This document shows, in pieces, positions 33,715-45,207 of a DNA stretch of 64,000 nt (its first letter is position 1; the number at the start of each line of letters is the position of its first letter). The stretch is from Neostapfia colusana (taxonomy: Eukaryota > Streptophyta > Magnoliopsida > Poales > Poaceae): positions 63,383,264 to 63,447,263 of the forward strand of contig JASWHV010000003.1 of the NCBI GenBank assembly GCA_030760725.1. The letters run 5' to 3'. A model generated the notes under the pieces. The model was given only the letters and a program-made list of their open reading frames with translations, ran no database searches and had not been told where the DNA came from. Made by a program: the position numbers and the translations under genes.

Positions 33715-34276
33715 TGTCGGTACCCTCAATATGGGGTACCCCCGCGCACAGGGAAAACTGCCTAAGGACCTCGCCCTTCTCCGCAGGGAGAGCTCCGAAG
33801 GCGCCACCTGTCCAGCGGGGCCAGACATCCCTCTCCTCAAAGGTAAGCTCCGGGCCCGCCATGTGGCCAACTGAGCCGGACCTCCCCCCTCCGCGGGGAT
33901 AGCTCCGGAGGCTCCACGTGTCCAGCGGGGCCGTACCTCCCTCTCCTCAGAGGAGAGCTCCGGACCCGCCACGTGGCCAGCAGAGCCGGACCTCCCCCCT
34001 TCGTGGGGAGAGCTCCGAAGGCTCCATGTGTCCAGCGGGGCCGGACCTCCCTCTCCTCATAGGAGAGCTCCGGTCCCGCCATGTGGCCAGCAGAGCCGGA
34101 CCTCCCCCCTCCGCGGGGAGAGCTCCGAAGGCTCCACGTGTCCAGCGGGGCCGGACCTCCCTCTCCTCAGAGGAGAGCTTCGGGCCCGCCACATGGCCAG
34201 CAGAGCAGCGCTGCCTGCCCCAGCGCGGTAGGCAGCAAGAGTAAAGACGCGCCATACCTTGCCCGTACAAGGTATT
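33715..34276 (+). repeat. Element D 3' LTR, left part (U3 with array)
   Basis: Begins TGTCGGTACC and matches the 5' LTR with scattered differences; it contains a G-box array (about 33760-34210). It is split at 34276 by element E (duplication GTATT) and resumes at 44866. Confidence 0.9.
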
Positions 34277-35367
34277 TGTCGAAGTGTTCAGTCGACACTT
34301 CCCCCGGGCCTGCACTGGGTAGCCCGCGGAGGTTCTTTTTTCAGTGGAGCTAGTCCCTTGCGGAGAGGTTGCGCGGATGGACGAGTTAGTAAGAGCTTGA
34401 CACTGTGAGTTTTACGTGGTTCAGGCCGCCGGAGCGTAAAACCCTACGTCCACGGCGAGCTATGGAGCTCGCTGTATTGCTTGCTGCTCAGGGCCGGAGT
34501 CCTGAGCTTGGGGGTGAGTTACAGCTTGGGCGTGAATGGCTAGCGTATGAGTTGCAGAAATGCGAACCCTTGCTATCGTCGCCTACCCGAGCCTTTTATA
34601 GTCCAAGACTCGGGTGGCTTACAAGGGGGGCCCGGGACCCGACAGGTGGTCCCGGGGAGATTGACTGTTATCTACCGTATCTGCAGTTATGCCGGTAGTT
34701 GTCTCTGGCGAAGGCTTCCGAGTCTCCGTCTTGCCGCCCTGCCCATGCCGCATGCTAGTCGTAGTGGTTGATGACGGCGCAGGCGGCATGGGATGTCTTG
34801 TCGCGGTGTTTATTGGCTGGCAGGTTCTGACACCGCGCGCCAGTCTGTGATGCGACTGGGCGCAACGGCACCTGACAGAGGCGTGCTCCGCGTCTTGGGA
34901 AGACGCGAGCCTTGAATACCTTGTACGGTCAAGGTATGGGGCGTCTTTACGCCCGCTGCCTATTGCTTGGGGACAGGCAGCACCGTTCTACTGGCCACGT
35001 GGCGTGCCCGGAGCCCTTCTCAGAGGAGAGGAGGGTGCGGCCCACGGGGCACGTGGAGCCTCCGGACCTCTCCCCGCGGAGGGGGAGGTTCGGCTTCTGT
35101 CGGCCACGTGGCGGGCCCGGGGCTCCTCTCTGAGGAGAGGGAGGTCCGGCCCCGCCGGACACATGGCACCTTCGGACCCCTCGCCCGCGGAGGGGGAGGT
35201 CCGGCTTCTGTATGCCACATGGCGGGCCCGGAGCTCTCCTCTGAGGAGAGGTTGGTCCGGCCCCCGCCGGACGTGTGGCGCCTTCGGAGCTCTCCCTGCG
35301 GAGAAGGGCGAGTTCCTTAGGCATTTTCCCCTGTGTGCGGGGGTACCCCATATCTCAGGTACCGACA
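34277..35367 (-). repeat. Element E 3' LTR
   Basis: A 1091-base LTR of the Tat family with a short U3 array (about 34985-35310, roughly three units). It is closely similar to the 5' LTR, differing at about 6 of the first 110 bases by my count. Confidence 0.92.
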
Positions 35368-35387
35368 GTGGCCCCCGGGCCCATCTC
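35368..35387 (-). other. Element E polypurine tract
   Basis: Minus-strand GATGGGCCCGGGGGCCAC adjoining the LTR start; same sequence as in A and D. Confidence 0.78.
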
Positions 35388-35843
35388 GGGGGAGATAGCG
35401 GGCCCGAGGTGGGACCTCCGTCTCTTCTGATCCGCGCACTTTCTCTAAGTCCCGTATTGACCGCTGCCGGAGCACGAACGGTCGCAGGATCGTGGGAGCG
35501 TGCGCCCACTTGATGGTTGCTTTTACTGTGGCGGTTCCCAAGACTGCCACTTCTGCATGTTGCGGCGCTTTCTTCGGGAACCGCTAAAGTGCCTTGCCGG
35601 CTTGTCTTCTTAGGAGACTGACTCCTTGACCCACCGCTTCAGTCGGGCGGCTTGGGTCCACCTGTCATCGGCGCTCGGTCTAGGAGCCGAAGTGGTTGCC
35701 GATGTGGTGTATTCGAAGAGTTCTGAATCGCTTGGGATTGCACCCGGGAAGGTGTGAAAAGAAACCGCCACGTGGGTACGCTCCCCTTATAAGGCTTCCA
35801 GCCCTTGCGCCTCCCTCGAGTCTCTGCAGTCTTGTCTTCTTCC

Positions 35844-36541
35844 ATGGCTCTTAACCCGCCTTATGGGGGGAGAATCGCTCTTGATTTCCTCCAGCGTCGG
35901 CGTCCTCACCAAGTCTGGGACCCAGGGAGCCTGCCTGCCTTGCCTCTGGAGGTGGTGCCTCCAAGGGGTCTCTGGTTTGTCCTCCCGACGGGGCCCTTCC
36001 TTGGTGACGGCAGGCCGAAAGCTCCCTGGCGTTGCGTCCCTTCTCAGATGGTGGAGTCTTCAAAGAAACCGCTAAAGCACCAAGGAGAATTCCCGGCGAC
36101 AGAGTCTCCGAGAAGACCGCTGAAGCACCAAGGAGAATTCCCGGCGGCAGAGTCTCTGAGAAGACCGCTGAAGCTGCGGATGGGGCCTCAGGAGCACCCT
36201 TGATGACACCGGCTTTTGCGCCGGTGATGAGGGAACTTCAAGAGAAGGAAACCGCTGAAGCACCAAGGAGGATCCCAGGCGGTAGAGTCTCCAAGAAGAT
36301 CGTCGAAGCTGCGGAGGGGGCCTCAGGAGCACCCTTGATGACACCGGCCTTTGTGCTGGTGATGAGGGAGGCGATTTCTTCGCTTGGGTCATGGAGCAGG
36401 AGAGCGCCGCCAGGGCTGAAACCTGGTGACGCGGCCGTTCTTGCAACTTCTAGACTTTGGTCGCGTCAGTGGAATCTTGGGGCTTGTTTCTCTCTTTTTC
36501 ATCGAGTTTGTAGCCCAGCTCATGGAGCCATGAATACATGA
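35844..36541 (+). pseudogene. Reduced antisense gene of element E with internal tandem repeats
   Basis: The start MALNPPY at 35844 and the following text up to about 35940 align by eye with the element D start (no PF04195 part). After that the sequence does not match A or D. It has direct repeats at about 36062-36380 with the translated units EAPRRIPGGRVSEKT (three to four copies) and GASGAPLMTPAF (two copies), read in the frame of 36032-36541. I do not recognise this protein; it may have been captured from elsewhere or be a divergent form. The 35844 frame itself ends at 36203. Confidence 0.5.
36062..36380 (+). repeat. Tandem/direct repeats in the element E antisense region
   Basis: Units resembling GCACCAAGGAGAATTCCCGG recur at about 36080, 36127 and, diverged, 36260. 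A longer unit carrying GGAGCACCCTTGATGACACC occurs twice (about 36191 and 36331). Confidence 0.75.
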
Positions 36542-37524
36542 ACTCTTATGACCCTTCGTGCCTGCGATGTTTTCCGTCTTCTTCCTGGTTTTGCCTGACC
36601 GAGCCCTTAGTTCCGCAAGGCGCTCAGAGGCCTTCACCAATCTCGACGTTCTGCTCCGGCACCTTCCCCGGGTCCTCAGTATATTAAGGGCCCCGGAGGT
36701 CCTCGGGCCCCACCTCATGAGGAGGGGGAGGCCCGGATCAGCCAGCCACGTGGCGGATCCGGAGCTCTCCTCTGAGGAGAGGGAGGTCCGGAGCCGCGGT
36801 ACACATGGGGTCTCCGGGCCCTTCCCCTCAGAGGAGGGGAGGTCCGGTCCCGCTGGAGTCGTGGATCCTTCGGTCTTGCCTTGGAGTTCCGGTCTCGCAT
36901 GATTCCATAGTGGCCCCCTGGCAGGGGCATCCCATTGGTCAGGCGCTTCTACCACATTCCTGTAGGGATCCGAGGCCGAGAGGTCCTGCACACAAGTAGG
37001 GAAAAAGTAATTCTCCTTGGGAGCTCCCCCTCCCTTATCCCATAGTCTTATTCGACTTATGGCCCCTAACCATATGCTCGGTGCTTGGGGACAGTGGTGC
37101 GCGAAGCGTTCGAGGGCTCAGGACCCCTCTCGACTATCGGCAGGCACCCCCGATGCAACCGCCTCTGGTAGGGCAGCGAATGCCGACTAGTGGTGAGAAT
37201 GAGAAGGGGGAGCTGAGCACATGGCAGCCATGCACCGTAAGGGTAGTCATAAAAAACTTAGTACACAATTTAAATGAGTACGAGGAAAGAGCAAAGTAGA
37301 ACAGGTTTCTTTTCGTATAACTTTCCACAGGAGGAAGGCAGGGTATACATGGAGGCCATGACCCGCCCCATTAAGAGGGGAAGCAAGACTCTACGCACTT
37401 GGAGTCGGAACCTGGCAAAGCTGAACGTAGTCCTGTACCGTCCCCTGGGGCTTAGCTGCTCTGAGCGCTGTTCCTGGACTCTATGGAGTTTATTACGGAA
37501 AGAAAGTACTGTCCTATCTTTGCT
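36542..37524 (-). other. Element E non-coding region between integrase and antisense gene, with G-box array
   Basis: It contains a short internal array (about 36700-36865: GCCACGTGGCGGATCC, GAGCTCTCCTCTGAGGAGAG) and family-conserved spacer. No gene is supported. Confidence 0.6.
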
Positions 37525-40500
37525 CTAGGGGTAGAACTTACGGAGGTGTTCTATGTTCCAAGGGTTTGGGAGCAGGTCCCCATCCTCGGTGGAAAGGCGC
37601 ACACACCCGGGGCGGCATACTTTCACGACTCGGAAGGGGCCTTCCCAACTAGGGGAGAGTTTGTGGGCCCCTTCACGAGAAAGTATGCGCCGCAACACCA
37701 GGTCACCTTCCTGCAGCTCCCGGGCATGCACAGATCTCTGGTGGTAGCGCCGAAGCGCTTGTCTGTACCGCGCGTTACGGAGTGCTGCATGTAATCGGAC
37801 CTCGTCGACGAGGTCGATTTCTCCACGCCGGAGGTTGTCCTGCGCGGCTTCGTCGTAAGCCCGGACACGGTGAGACTTCATGGTGATTTCTGGGGGAAGT
37901 ACAGCTTCGGCCCCATACACCATGAAGAAGGGTGTCTCCCCGGTGGCCCGGCTCTGGGATGTCCGGTTAGCCCATAGTGTGCTCGGAAGCTCATCTACCC
38001 AATTGGCACCATGTTTCTTCAGGCTGGCGAAGGTGCGAGTCTTAAGGCCCCGGAGAATCTCCGCGTTGGCCCTCTCAACTTGCCCATTGCTCTTTGGGTG
38101 GGCGACAGAGGCGTAGCACACCTGAATGCCGAGGTCCTCGCAGTAGTCTTGGAATGCTGCGCTGATGAACTGGGTCCCGTTGTCGGTGATGATTCTGTTC
38201 GGGACCCCGAACCGGCAGACAATAGACTTGATGAACTTTACTGCGGATTGTTTTTGATGGTGACAACTGGTGTAGCTTCCGGCCACTTGGTGAACTTGTC
38301 GATGGCGACATAGAGGTACCGGAATCCCCCGACGGTTCTGGGAAATGGTCCCAAGATGTCCAGCCCCCATACGGCAAATGGCCACGAGGGCGGGATCATC
38401 TGTACCGCCTGAGCCGGTGTATGGATCTGCTTGGCGTGGAACTGGCACGCCTTGCAGCTCTCGACCAGCTTGACGGCATCCTGGAGTGCTGTCGGCCAGT
38501 AGAAGCCATGCCGGAAGGCTTTACCGACAAGCGTACGTGAGGAAGAGTGACTTCCACATTCGCCTCCATGGATCTCAGCGAGCAAGTCGCAGCCTTCCCC
38601 CTGGGTTATGCACCACAATAGGATGTGGTTGGCGTCACACCGGTAGAGATCCCCCTCTACCAGCGTGTATCTCTTAGCCATACGCACAATCCGTTCAGCG
38701 GTTGCATGTTCATCAGGGAGGATGTTGTCCTTCAAGTAGTCCCGGATCTCCGTGATCCATGCATCAGGTCTGACTTGAGCTTCTGGATCTTGAGCGCTGG
38801 GTTGCACGGAGTCCCAAGTGACGCTTACGATCCTTGGCGGCATCCATGGCTGTAGGGCCGCCGGGACCGCCAGCTTCGAGGTGCTGGTCAAGCCCCCTTC
38901 GCCCGGCTCGGCGGGCTGGGCTGTAGGCCGCAGCAACGTCCTCTCGAAAACTCCTTCGGGCGCTGGGGCTCCGATGGAAGCCTTTGTTGAAAGGTTGTCA
39001 GCTGCGGCATTGCCAGCGCGCGGTACGTGGTGCAGGTCCAAGGCGAGGAATTCTTTCTCCAACATCTGCACGTGAAGCAGATATGCAGCTAGCTGTGGGT
39101 CATTGCAGGAGCATTCGCCCTTGACTTGCTTGATGACCAGCTGGGAGTCGCCCTGTGCCAACAACTGGCGAGCGCCTAAAGACAGGGCTGTCTGCAGGCC
39201 AAAGATGAGTGCTTCATACTCCGCCATGTTGTTGGTTGCCTTGAAATTGAGATGCACCATGTACCCAAACTGTTCCCCCGATGGCGTGAGGAGCAGTACG
39301 CCGGCACCGGCCCCCTGCATTCGCGAGGAGCCGTCAAAGAAAAGTGTCCAGTGGGGTTCGGTGAAGACCGGAGCTTGGTGCTCTGGTTCACCGCCTTCAT
39401 GGCCCCCTGGGTCAGTCTTTGTTGGAGTCCACTCCGCCACAAAGTCAGCCAGTGCTTGGCTCTTGACTGCATGGCGTGGGAGGAAGTCCAGTTCAAACTC
39501 CGCCAGCTCCGCCGCCCATTTAGCAACGTTGCCAGTCGTATGGGGGCTGTGAAGAATTGTCTTCAGCGGATACGAGGTGACTACCGAGACCCGGTGGGCC
39601 TGGAAGTAATGGCGGAGCTTCCTGGAGGCCACGAGCACCGCATACAGCAGCTTGTGGACTTCTAGGTACCTTGTCTTGGCATCATGAAGTACTTCGCTGA
39701 TGTAGTAGATAGGCCTCTGGATGGTTCGAACCCTCTCTCTTAGGCTTGGGAGGTCCTCGTCCATTGGCCCTGGCTCGCTGGAGGTGAGTGGACCGACGGG
39801 GGCCTCCGGGAGCTGGGACCCGGAGGCCCTTAAGCTATCTTGATTATCCGGGAGCTCCGGGGGGTCTTGAGGGACCTCCGGGAGGTCCCATTTGGCCCCC
39901 GGGGGGTCCCGCAGGACCCCCGGGGGTTTATCTTGGGGGTCTGGGAGACCGCCCTGGACCTCCGGGAGGCTGACCTGGACCTCCGGGAGGTTGCCTTGGA
40001 GGTCCGGGAGACCGCCTTGGTCCTGCGGGGCCTCCTGGCGTCTGTCTTCTGCTACTGGAGCAGGTTGTGAAGATGAGGGGTCTGGTCGCTCTGCGACGAG
40101 GACCATACTCACCACTTCAGTTGTCGCCGCGATGTAGAGCAGCAGGTGCTCTCCGGGCTCAGGGGCTACCATGATAGGTAGGGTCGTCAGGAGTCACTTC
40201 AACTCCTGGAAAGCCTCTTCTGCTTCGTCAGTCCAGGCAAAAGGGCCTGACTTGCGCAGGAGCTTAAAGAAAGGGAGTGCCCGCTCTGCTAGCCTCGGTA
40301 TAAACCGACTCAGTGCGGCTAGACATCCCGTGAGTTTCTGAACATCCTTGACGCGGGCAGGGGGCCGCATCAAGTCGATGGCCTTGATCTTCTCTGGGTT
40401 GGCCTCAATCCCTCGGTGCGAGACCAGGAATCCTAAGAGCTTCACAGAGGACACACCGAACACACATTTATCGGGGTTCAGCTTGGTGCGCGTAGAGCGC

Positions 40501-41158
40501 AACTTGTCAAAGACTAAGGCTAGGTTATCTAACAAAGATGAACCCTGCTTGACCTTGACAACTATGTCATCGACGTACACCTCAACTAGGTCTCTTATTA
40601 ACTCCCCAAAGGTTTTATGCATTGCTCGCACAAAGGTGGGGAGTGCATTCTTTAGGCCGTAAGGCATAGACACATAGCAATAAAGGCCGTCTACTGTGAT
40701 GAAGGAGGTGTGCTCCTCATCCTCCCTAGACATGGGGATCTAATGGAAACCCGAGTAGGCGTCTAGGAAGCACAGCATATCAAAGCCTGACGTTGAGTCT
40801 ACTATTTGATCTATTCTAGGGAGAGGGAATGGATCTTTGGGACATGCCTTATTGAGACTGGTGTAGTCGATGCACATCCGGAGCTTCCCGCCGGCCTTCG
40901 GGACAAAGATGGGGTTCGCCAACCACCGGGGGTGGTGGACCTCCCGTATGAAGCCAGCGTCCAGCAGCTTCTTGACTTCTTCAGAATGAAGTTTTGTCGC
41001 TCGATGGACTGCTTGCGGGGCTTCTGTTGAACCGGCCGGGCATCGGGGAAGACTTTCAAGTGGTGCTCGATCACCTCCCTGGGGATCCCCGGCATCTGTG
41101 ACGGCTGCCATGCAAACACGTCGACATTGTTCCGGAGGAAGGTGACGAGCGCGCCTTC
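37525..41158 (-). pseudogene. Element E pol: RT, RNase H, extra RNase H, integrase
   Basis: Minus strand after TAG 41159-41161. RT begins VFAWQPSQMPGIP, shifts frame near 40985, has DYTSLNKACPKDPFPLPRID, a TAG at about 40740 after LDAYSGFH, and the catalytic VEVYVDDIVVK. TGA at about 40195 is followed by a 644-residue open frame (38238-40172). That frame contains the RNase H with an inserted Leu/Pro-rich repeat, the second RNase H (WTLFFDGSSRMQGAGAGVLL, NNMAEYEALIFGLQ), the integrase zinc finger (HGGECGSHSS, SCKACQFHAKQ) and the catalytic GLDILGPFP. A frameshift near 38250 leads to TDNGTQFIS, QVERANAEIL and the C-terminus ending LRKFYP. Apart from these few lesions it is the best-preserved pol in the window. 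Confidence 0.92.
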
Positions 41159-41467
41159 CTATTTGCTATCCAGGCCCCCGGCTACCCGGGTGGTCTGGGT
41201 GGCTTCGGCGCCGACTTGGACGACCTTTAAGGGGACGCCGCCCTCGTCGAGAGGTTGCACCCGGGGTGCTGTGGCGGAAGCACGGTGACGTGCGCTCGGG
41301 CGGAGCTGGTCCGGCTCTGTACTGCCAGGGGCTGATGCCCCAGCTGTTGCGAGCGCTTGGAGTTTCTCTAAGGCCGACACTGCAGCAGTGCGGTCTCCAC
41401 GAATCCTGAGGACGCCCGTCGGTGTTGGCATCTTCAGGACGAGGTAGCCGTAGTGGGCTACTGCCAT
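41159..41467 (-). pseudogene. Element E protease tail/linker, ending in the conserved TAG
   Basis: Continues the protease reading after a small frameshift at about 41467 (AVAHYGYLVLKMPTPTG, TAAVSALEKLQAL) and ends LDSK-TAG at 41159-41161. The same codon ends the corresponding region of A (25496-25498). Confidence 0.8.
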
Positions 41468-43704
41468 GAACGGTACAGGGCTGGCCTGCCAATTATGGCG
41501 TTGAAGGGGAGGTCTATCTCCGGTACGTCGAACAGAATGTACTCTGTCCGATAGCTGTCCGGAGCCCCGAAGGTCACCGGGAGGCTAATGTTGCCGTAGG
41601 GAATGACCTGTCCCGGCCCTACCCCTGAGAACGGGCTCGACGGGGTGAGCTTGGCCATCGGGATCTGCAGCTTCTGGAAAGCTGCACGGCTGATGAGGTT
41701 CAGCCCAGCTCCACCATCTACCAAAACGTGGTACATTCTCACGTTGGCGATGGTAGGAGCTACCAAGAGCGGTAGTTGGCCGGCCCCAGCCATGTTCCTG
41801 GGGCAGTCGGTGGCGTCAAAGCTGATGAGGGTCCCCATCCACTTAAGGTGCGGTGCGGCACTTGGGAGTGGCGCCACCGACGCTACCGCTCGGCGCAGAG
41901 TCTTGACTGCGCTTCGGGACGAGGGGTCGGCGGACCCGCCGTATATGACGTAGAGCTTCTTTCGACGCTCATCGTCACTGGAGCTGGAGTCCTCATGATT
42001 GCGTGCCGCCTTCACGGCGCGCTGAGGCTCCTGGATCTCCTCTGGGTGGTCGATGCTGTCTGGGACATCCACCCTCTGTTCGCCTTCCTTTGGACGGAAG
42101 GGTGGGGCATCAGCCCGCTGCCGCTTCCCCTTGCGGAAGCGCTCTGCGAGCTTTCGGATCTCCCGGCACTCGGCAGTAGTATGGCGACAGCTTCCGTGCA
42201 CGGGGCACATATTGTCTTGATCACCTTCTGGGATTGGTGATCTTCGCTGCCTCTTGTCGGGGCGTGGCCCTCGAGCCCCACTGAGCGTCGCTGCAGTGAC
42301 GACTGGGGCTGCGGTCGGTGATTCTATCTTGCTTCTGCCTCGGTTCTTGGCCTTCCTGTTGCCTCCACAGGGAGTAGGACCAGATCCGGGCAGTCCTCCT
42401 GACTCGGAGGGCGGCAGTGAGTGCCAGTTCCGTCCTTCGGCTGCTCTGGCGCACTTGTCTGCCAAGCTGAAGAGCTCTGAGGCATCGCGGACCTCCCTGG
42501 TCACGAGCTTCTCGAGCATCTTCTTGTCCCGGACGCCTTGCCGGAACGCCACCACCACAGAAGCATTTTGAATGTGTGGGATGGTGTTCCGCACCTGAGA
42601 GAACCGCTTGATGAAAGAGCGCAGCGACTCCCCAGGTTGTTGCTGGATGGCGTGGAGGTCGAGCTCCGTGCCAGGCCGGGTGTAGGAACTGCCGAAGTTG
42701 GCTATGAACTGCCGGCAAAGCTCTCCCCAGGAAGTTACGGAACCCTGGGGGAGGTTCATGAGCCAAGACCGGGCTGGACCGGTCAAGGCGACAGGGAAGT
42801 AATTGGCCATGACGGCTTCATTCCCTCCTGCGGCAAGTACGGCGGTGGAGTAGATCTGGAGGAACTCCGCCGGGTTGACGCTGCCGTCGTACTTCTCGGG
42901 CAGGTGCGGCCGAAACTTGCGCGGCCACTTCGCGAAGCGAAGGTGGGGCGTGAGGGCCGCACACCCTGCTTCTGTCGCCGCAGGTTCTGGTGCCGCGAAC
43001 GCTCGGTTCGCACTGGGCACAGTGTATCCCGGTACGGGCAAGGCTGCACCATAGGCCGGGGGCGCCATCTGCAGGACATATGACTGTGGCATATTCTGCA
43101 CGGCGCAGGCCTGGGGCAGAGATCGCGTGGCGAAGGTCTGCTCTTCAGGCCGGGTCGAGGCCGACGTCATGCTGTCGTCAGCCTCTTGGTAGCGACGCCT
43201 TTCTCGGCGTTGCTCGAGGTATACCCGGGCATCTTGACCCAAGCGACACCGCTCCAGCTCTGTCCTCAGATCCGTTGATTGGAGGCTGGTAGAACTGGAA
43301 TCTGCCATCTGTTCGTCAACCATTGGCGTGCGCATCAGTGACACGGCCGGTTGGCCAGAGTGTCGTCTCCGCCGAAGTCGAGGATTTGCGGCGGCGACGA
43401 CAAGACGGTCTACCTCTCGAATCCACTGCTGGGTCGCTGCCTGAGGTGCGTCCCCAGCGGGCGGATTGTGCAGTAACGCTCTTGCTGCAGCTAGCGCACC
43501 CCCACCGGGTACGCCCAGCGCTACTGAAGACCTGACGCTGGTTGGAGCCTGCATTGCCGGGGTCGGCGCTGCCAGAGCCGGTTGCTGGCTCCCAGCTTGT
43601 ACCGACACACTCCGTCCCGATTGTGTTGACTTGTACTCCCCCATGGTTGCGGTTCGCCGTGGAGGCGGGGGAGGTGAGCTTGCCGCTGAAGGGAGCTTGG
43701 TCAT
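41458..43704 (-). CDS. Element E gag-protease open reading frame
   Basis: From MTKLPSAASS at 43704 to 41458, about 750 residues open. The N-terminal region is Pro/Ala-rich. The capsid region has FRPHLPEKYDGSVNPAEFLQ, TGPARSWLMNLP and FRQGVRDKKMLEKLVTREV; the zinc-knuckle-like motif is CPVHGSCRHTTAEC; the acidic linker is EDSSSSDDE; and the aspartic protease has YHVLVDGGAGLNLIS. The frame can be extended upstream to 43800, but 43704 matches the starts of A, B and D. It is cut short by a frameshift near 41467 inside IGRPALY. It would make the virus-like particle protein and processing protease. Confidence 0.9.
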   Translation of the reverse strand: MTKLPSAASSPPPPPRRTATMGEYKSTQSGRSVSVQAGSQQPALAAPTPAMQAPTSVRSSVALGVPGGGALAAARALLHNPPAGDAPQAATQQWIREVDRLVVAAANPRLRRRRHSGQPAVSLMRTPMVDEQMADSSSTSLQSTDLRTELERCRLGQDARVYLEQRRERRRYQEADDSMTSASTRPEEQTFATRSLPQACAVQNMPQSYVLQMAPPAYGAALPVPGYTVPSANRAFAAPEPAATEAGCAALTPHLRFAKWPRKFRPHLPEKYDGSVNPAEFLQIYSTAVLAAGGNEAVMANYFPVALTGPARSWLMNLPQGSVTSWGELCRQFIANFGSSYTRPGTELDLHAIQQQPGESLRSFIKRFSQVRNTIPHIQNASVVVAFRQGVRDKKMLEKLVTREVRDASELFSLADKCARAAEGRNWHSLPPSESGGLPGSGPTPCGGNRKAKNRGRSKIESPTAAPVVTAATLSGARGPRPDKRQRRSPIPEGDQDNMCPVHGSCRHTTAECREIRKLAERFRKGKRQRADAPPFRPKEGEQRVDVPDSIDHPEEIQEPQRAVKAARNHEDSSSSDDERRKKLYVIYGGSADPSSRSAVKTLRRAVASVAPLPSAAPHLKWMGTLISFDATDCPRNMAGAGQLPLLVAPTIANVRMYHVLVDGGAGLNLISRAAFQKLQIPMAKLTPSSPFSGVGPGQVIPYGNISLPVTFGAPDSYRTEYILFDVPEIDLPFNAIIGRPALYRSWQ

Positions 43705-43739
43705 CTTCGTTGGCGGAAACTCGTCGTGCAAGGGGAAAA

Positions 43740-43761
43740 GCCCCCTACCTGGCGCGCCAAA
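43740..43761 (-). other. Element E primer binding site region
   Basis: Minus-strand TGGCGCGCCAGGTAGGGGGC lies directly inside the 5' LTR, identical in core to D. Confidence 0.75.
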
Positions 43762-44860
43762 TGTCGAAGTGTTCGGTCGACACTTCCCCCAGGCCTGCAC
43801 TGGGCAGCCCGCGGAGGTTCTTTTTTCGGTGGGGCTAGTCCCTTGCGGAGAGCTTGCGCGGATGGACGAGTTAGTAAGAGCTTGACACTGTGAGTTTTAC
43901 GTGGTTCAGGCCGCCGGAGCGTAAAACCCTACGTCCACGGCGAGCTATGGAGCTCGCTGTATTGCTTGCTGCTCAGGGCCGGAGTGTTGGGCTTGGGGGT
44001 GAGTTACAGCTTGGGCGTGAATGGCTAGCGTATGAGTTGCAGAAATGCGAACCCTTGCTATCGTCGCCTACCCGAGCCTTTTATAGTCCAAGACTCGGGT
44101 GGCTTACAAGGGGGGCCCGGGACCCGACAGGTGGTCCCGGGGAGATTGACTGTTATCTACCGTATCTGCAGTTATGCCGGTAGTTGTCTCTGGCGAAGGC
44201 TTCCGAATCTCCGTCTTGCCGCTCTGCCCATGCCGCATGCTAGTCGTAGTGGTTGATGACGGCGCAGGCGGCATGGGATGTCTTGTCGCGGTGTTTATTG
44301 GCTGGCAGGTTCTGACACCGCGCGCCAGTCTGTGATGCGACTGGGCGCAACGGCACCTGACAGAGGCGTGCTCCGCGTCTCCGCGTCTTGGGAAGACGCG
44401 AGCCTTGAATACCTTGTACGGGCAAGGTATGGGGCGTCTTTACGCCCGCTGCCTATCGCTCGGGGGCAGGCAGCGCCGTTCTATTGGCCACGTGGCGGGC
44501 CCGGAGCCCTTCTCAGAGGAGAGGAGGGTCCGGCGCGCGGGGCACGTGGAGCCTCCGGACCTCTCCCCGCGGAGGGGGAGGTTCGGCTTCTGTCGGCCAT
44601 GTGGCGGGCCCGGAGCTCCTCTCTGAGGAGAGGGAGGTCCGGCCCCGCCGGACACGTGGCACCTTCGGACCCCTCGCCCGCGGAGGGGGAGGTCCGGCTT
44701 CTGTATGCCACGTGGCGGGCCCGGAGCTCTCCTCTGAGGAGAGGGAGGTCCGGCCCCCGCCGGACGCATGGCGCCTTCGGAGCTCTCCCTGCGGAGAAGG
44801 GCGAGTTCCTTAGGCATTTTCCCCTGTGCGCGGGGGTACCCCATATCTCAGGTACCGACA
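43762..44860 (-). repeat. Element E 5' LTR
   Basis: A 1099-base LTR bounded by primer site and GTATT duplication. U3 array at about 44480-44800; TATAAAAGG on the minus strand at 44077-44085. Confidence 0.92.
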
Positions 44861-44865
44861 GTATT

Positions 44866-45207
44866 CAAGACCCGCGCCTTCCCAAGGCGCAGAGACGCAG
44901 AGCACGCCTCTGTCAGGTGCCGTTGCGCCCAATCACATTGCAGTGAAGACTGGTGCGCCACGTCAGAGGCTGCACGCCAATAAACACAGCGACAAGACAT
45001 CCCCTGCCGCCCCTGCCAACCACTACGACTAGCTTGCGGCATGGGCAGGGTGGCAGAACGAAGACTTTGAAGCCCTCGCCAGAGACAACTGCCAACGTAA
45101 CTGCGGATACGGTAGATGGCAGGCAATCTCCCCCGGGACCTCCTGTCGGGTCCCGGGCCCACCTTGTAAGCCACCCGAGCCTTAGACTATAAAAGGCTTG
45201 GGTAGGT
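44866..45207 (+). repeat. Element D 3' LTR, right part, truncated
   Basis: Resumes the D LTR exactly after the E duplication (CAAGACCCGCGCC...) and stops after TATAAAAGGCTTGGGTAGG. The rest of R-U5 (about 260 bases compared with the 5' LTR) is missing and the text changes to element A gag. Confidence 0.85.

Larger units (their letters stand above)
34277..44860 (-). mobile_element. Tat element E: near full-length Ty3/gypsy element, innermost of the A-D-E nest
   Basis: LTRs 34277-35367 and 43762-44860 with a perfect GTATT duplication (34272-34276 and 44861-44865). It runs on the minus strand: primer site and gag at the right, pol in the middle, polypurine tract (35368-35387) at the left. All pol domains are present, but three frameshifts and two or three stops are visible. 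The antisense gene is largely replaced by another repeat-bearing sequence. Confidence 0.94.
26249..45207 (+). mobile_element. Tat element D: pol-deleted Ty3/gypsy element, interrupted by E, right end truncated
   Basis: Plus-strand orientation: 5' LTR 26249-27413, primer site, gag, fused remnants of protease and integrase C-terminus, antisense gene, polypurine tract, 3' LTR from 33715. E is inserted in the 3' LTR at 34277. The LTR resumes at 44866 and stops in mid-sequence just after TATAAAAGG (about 45207), where element A gag text begins. Left flank ACTGT (26244-26248) has no surviving partner because the right end was deleted. D lacks RT, RNase H and the integrase core. Confidence 0.88.
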
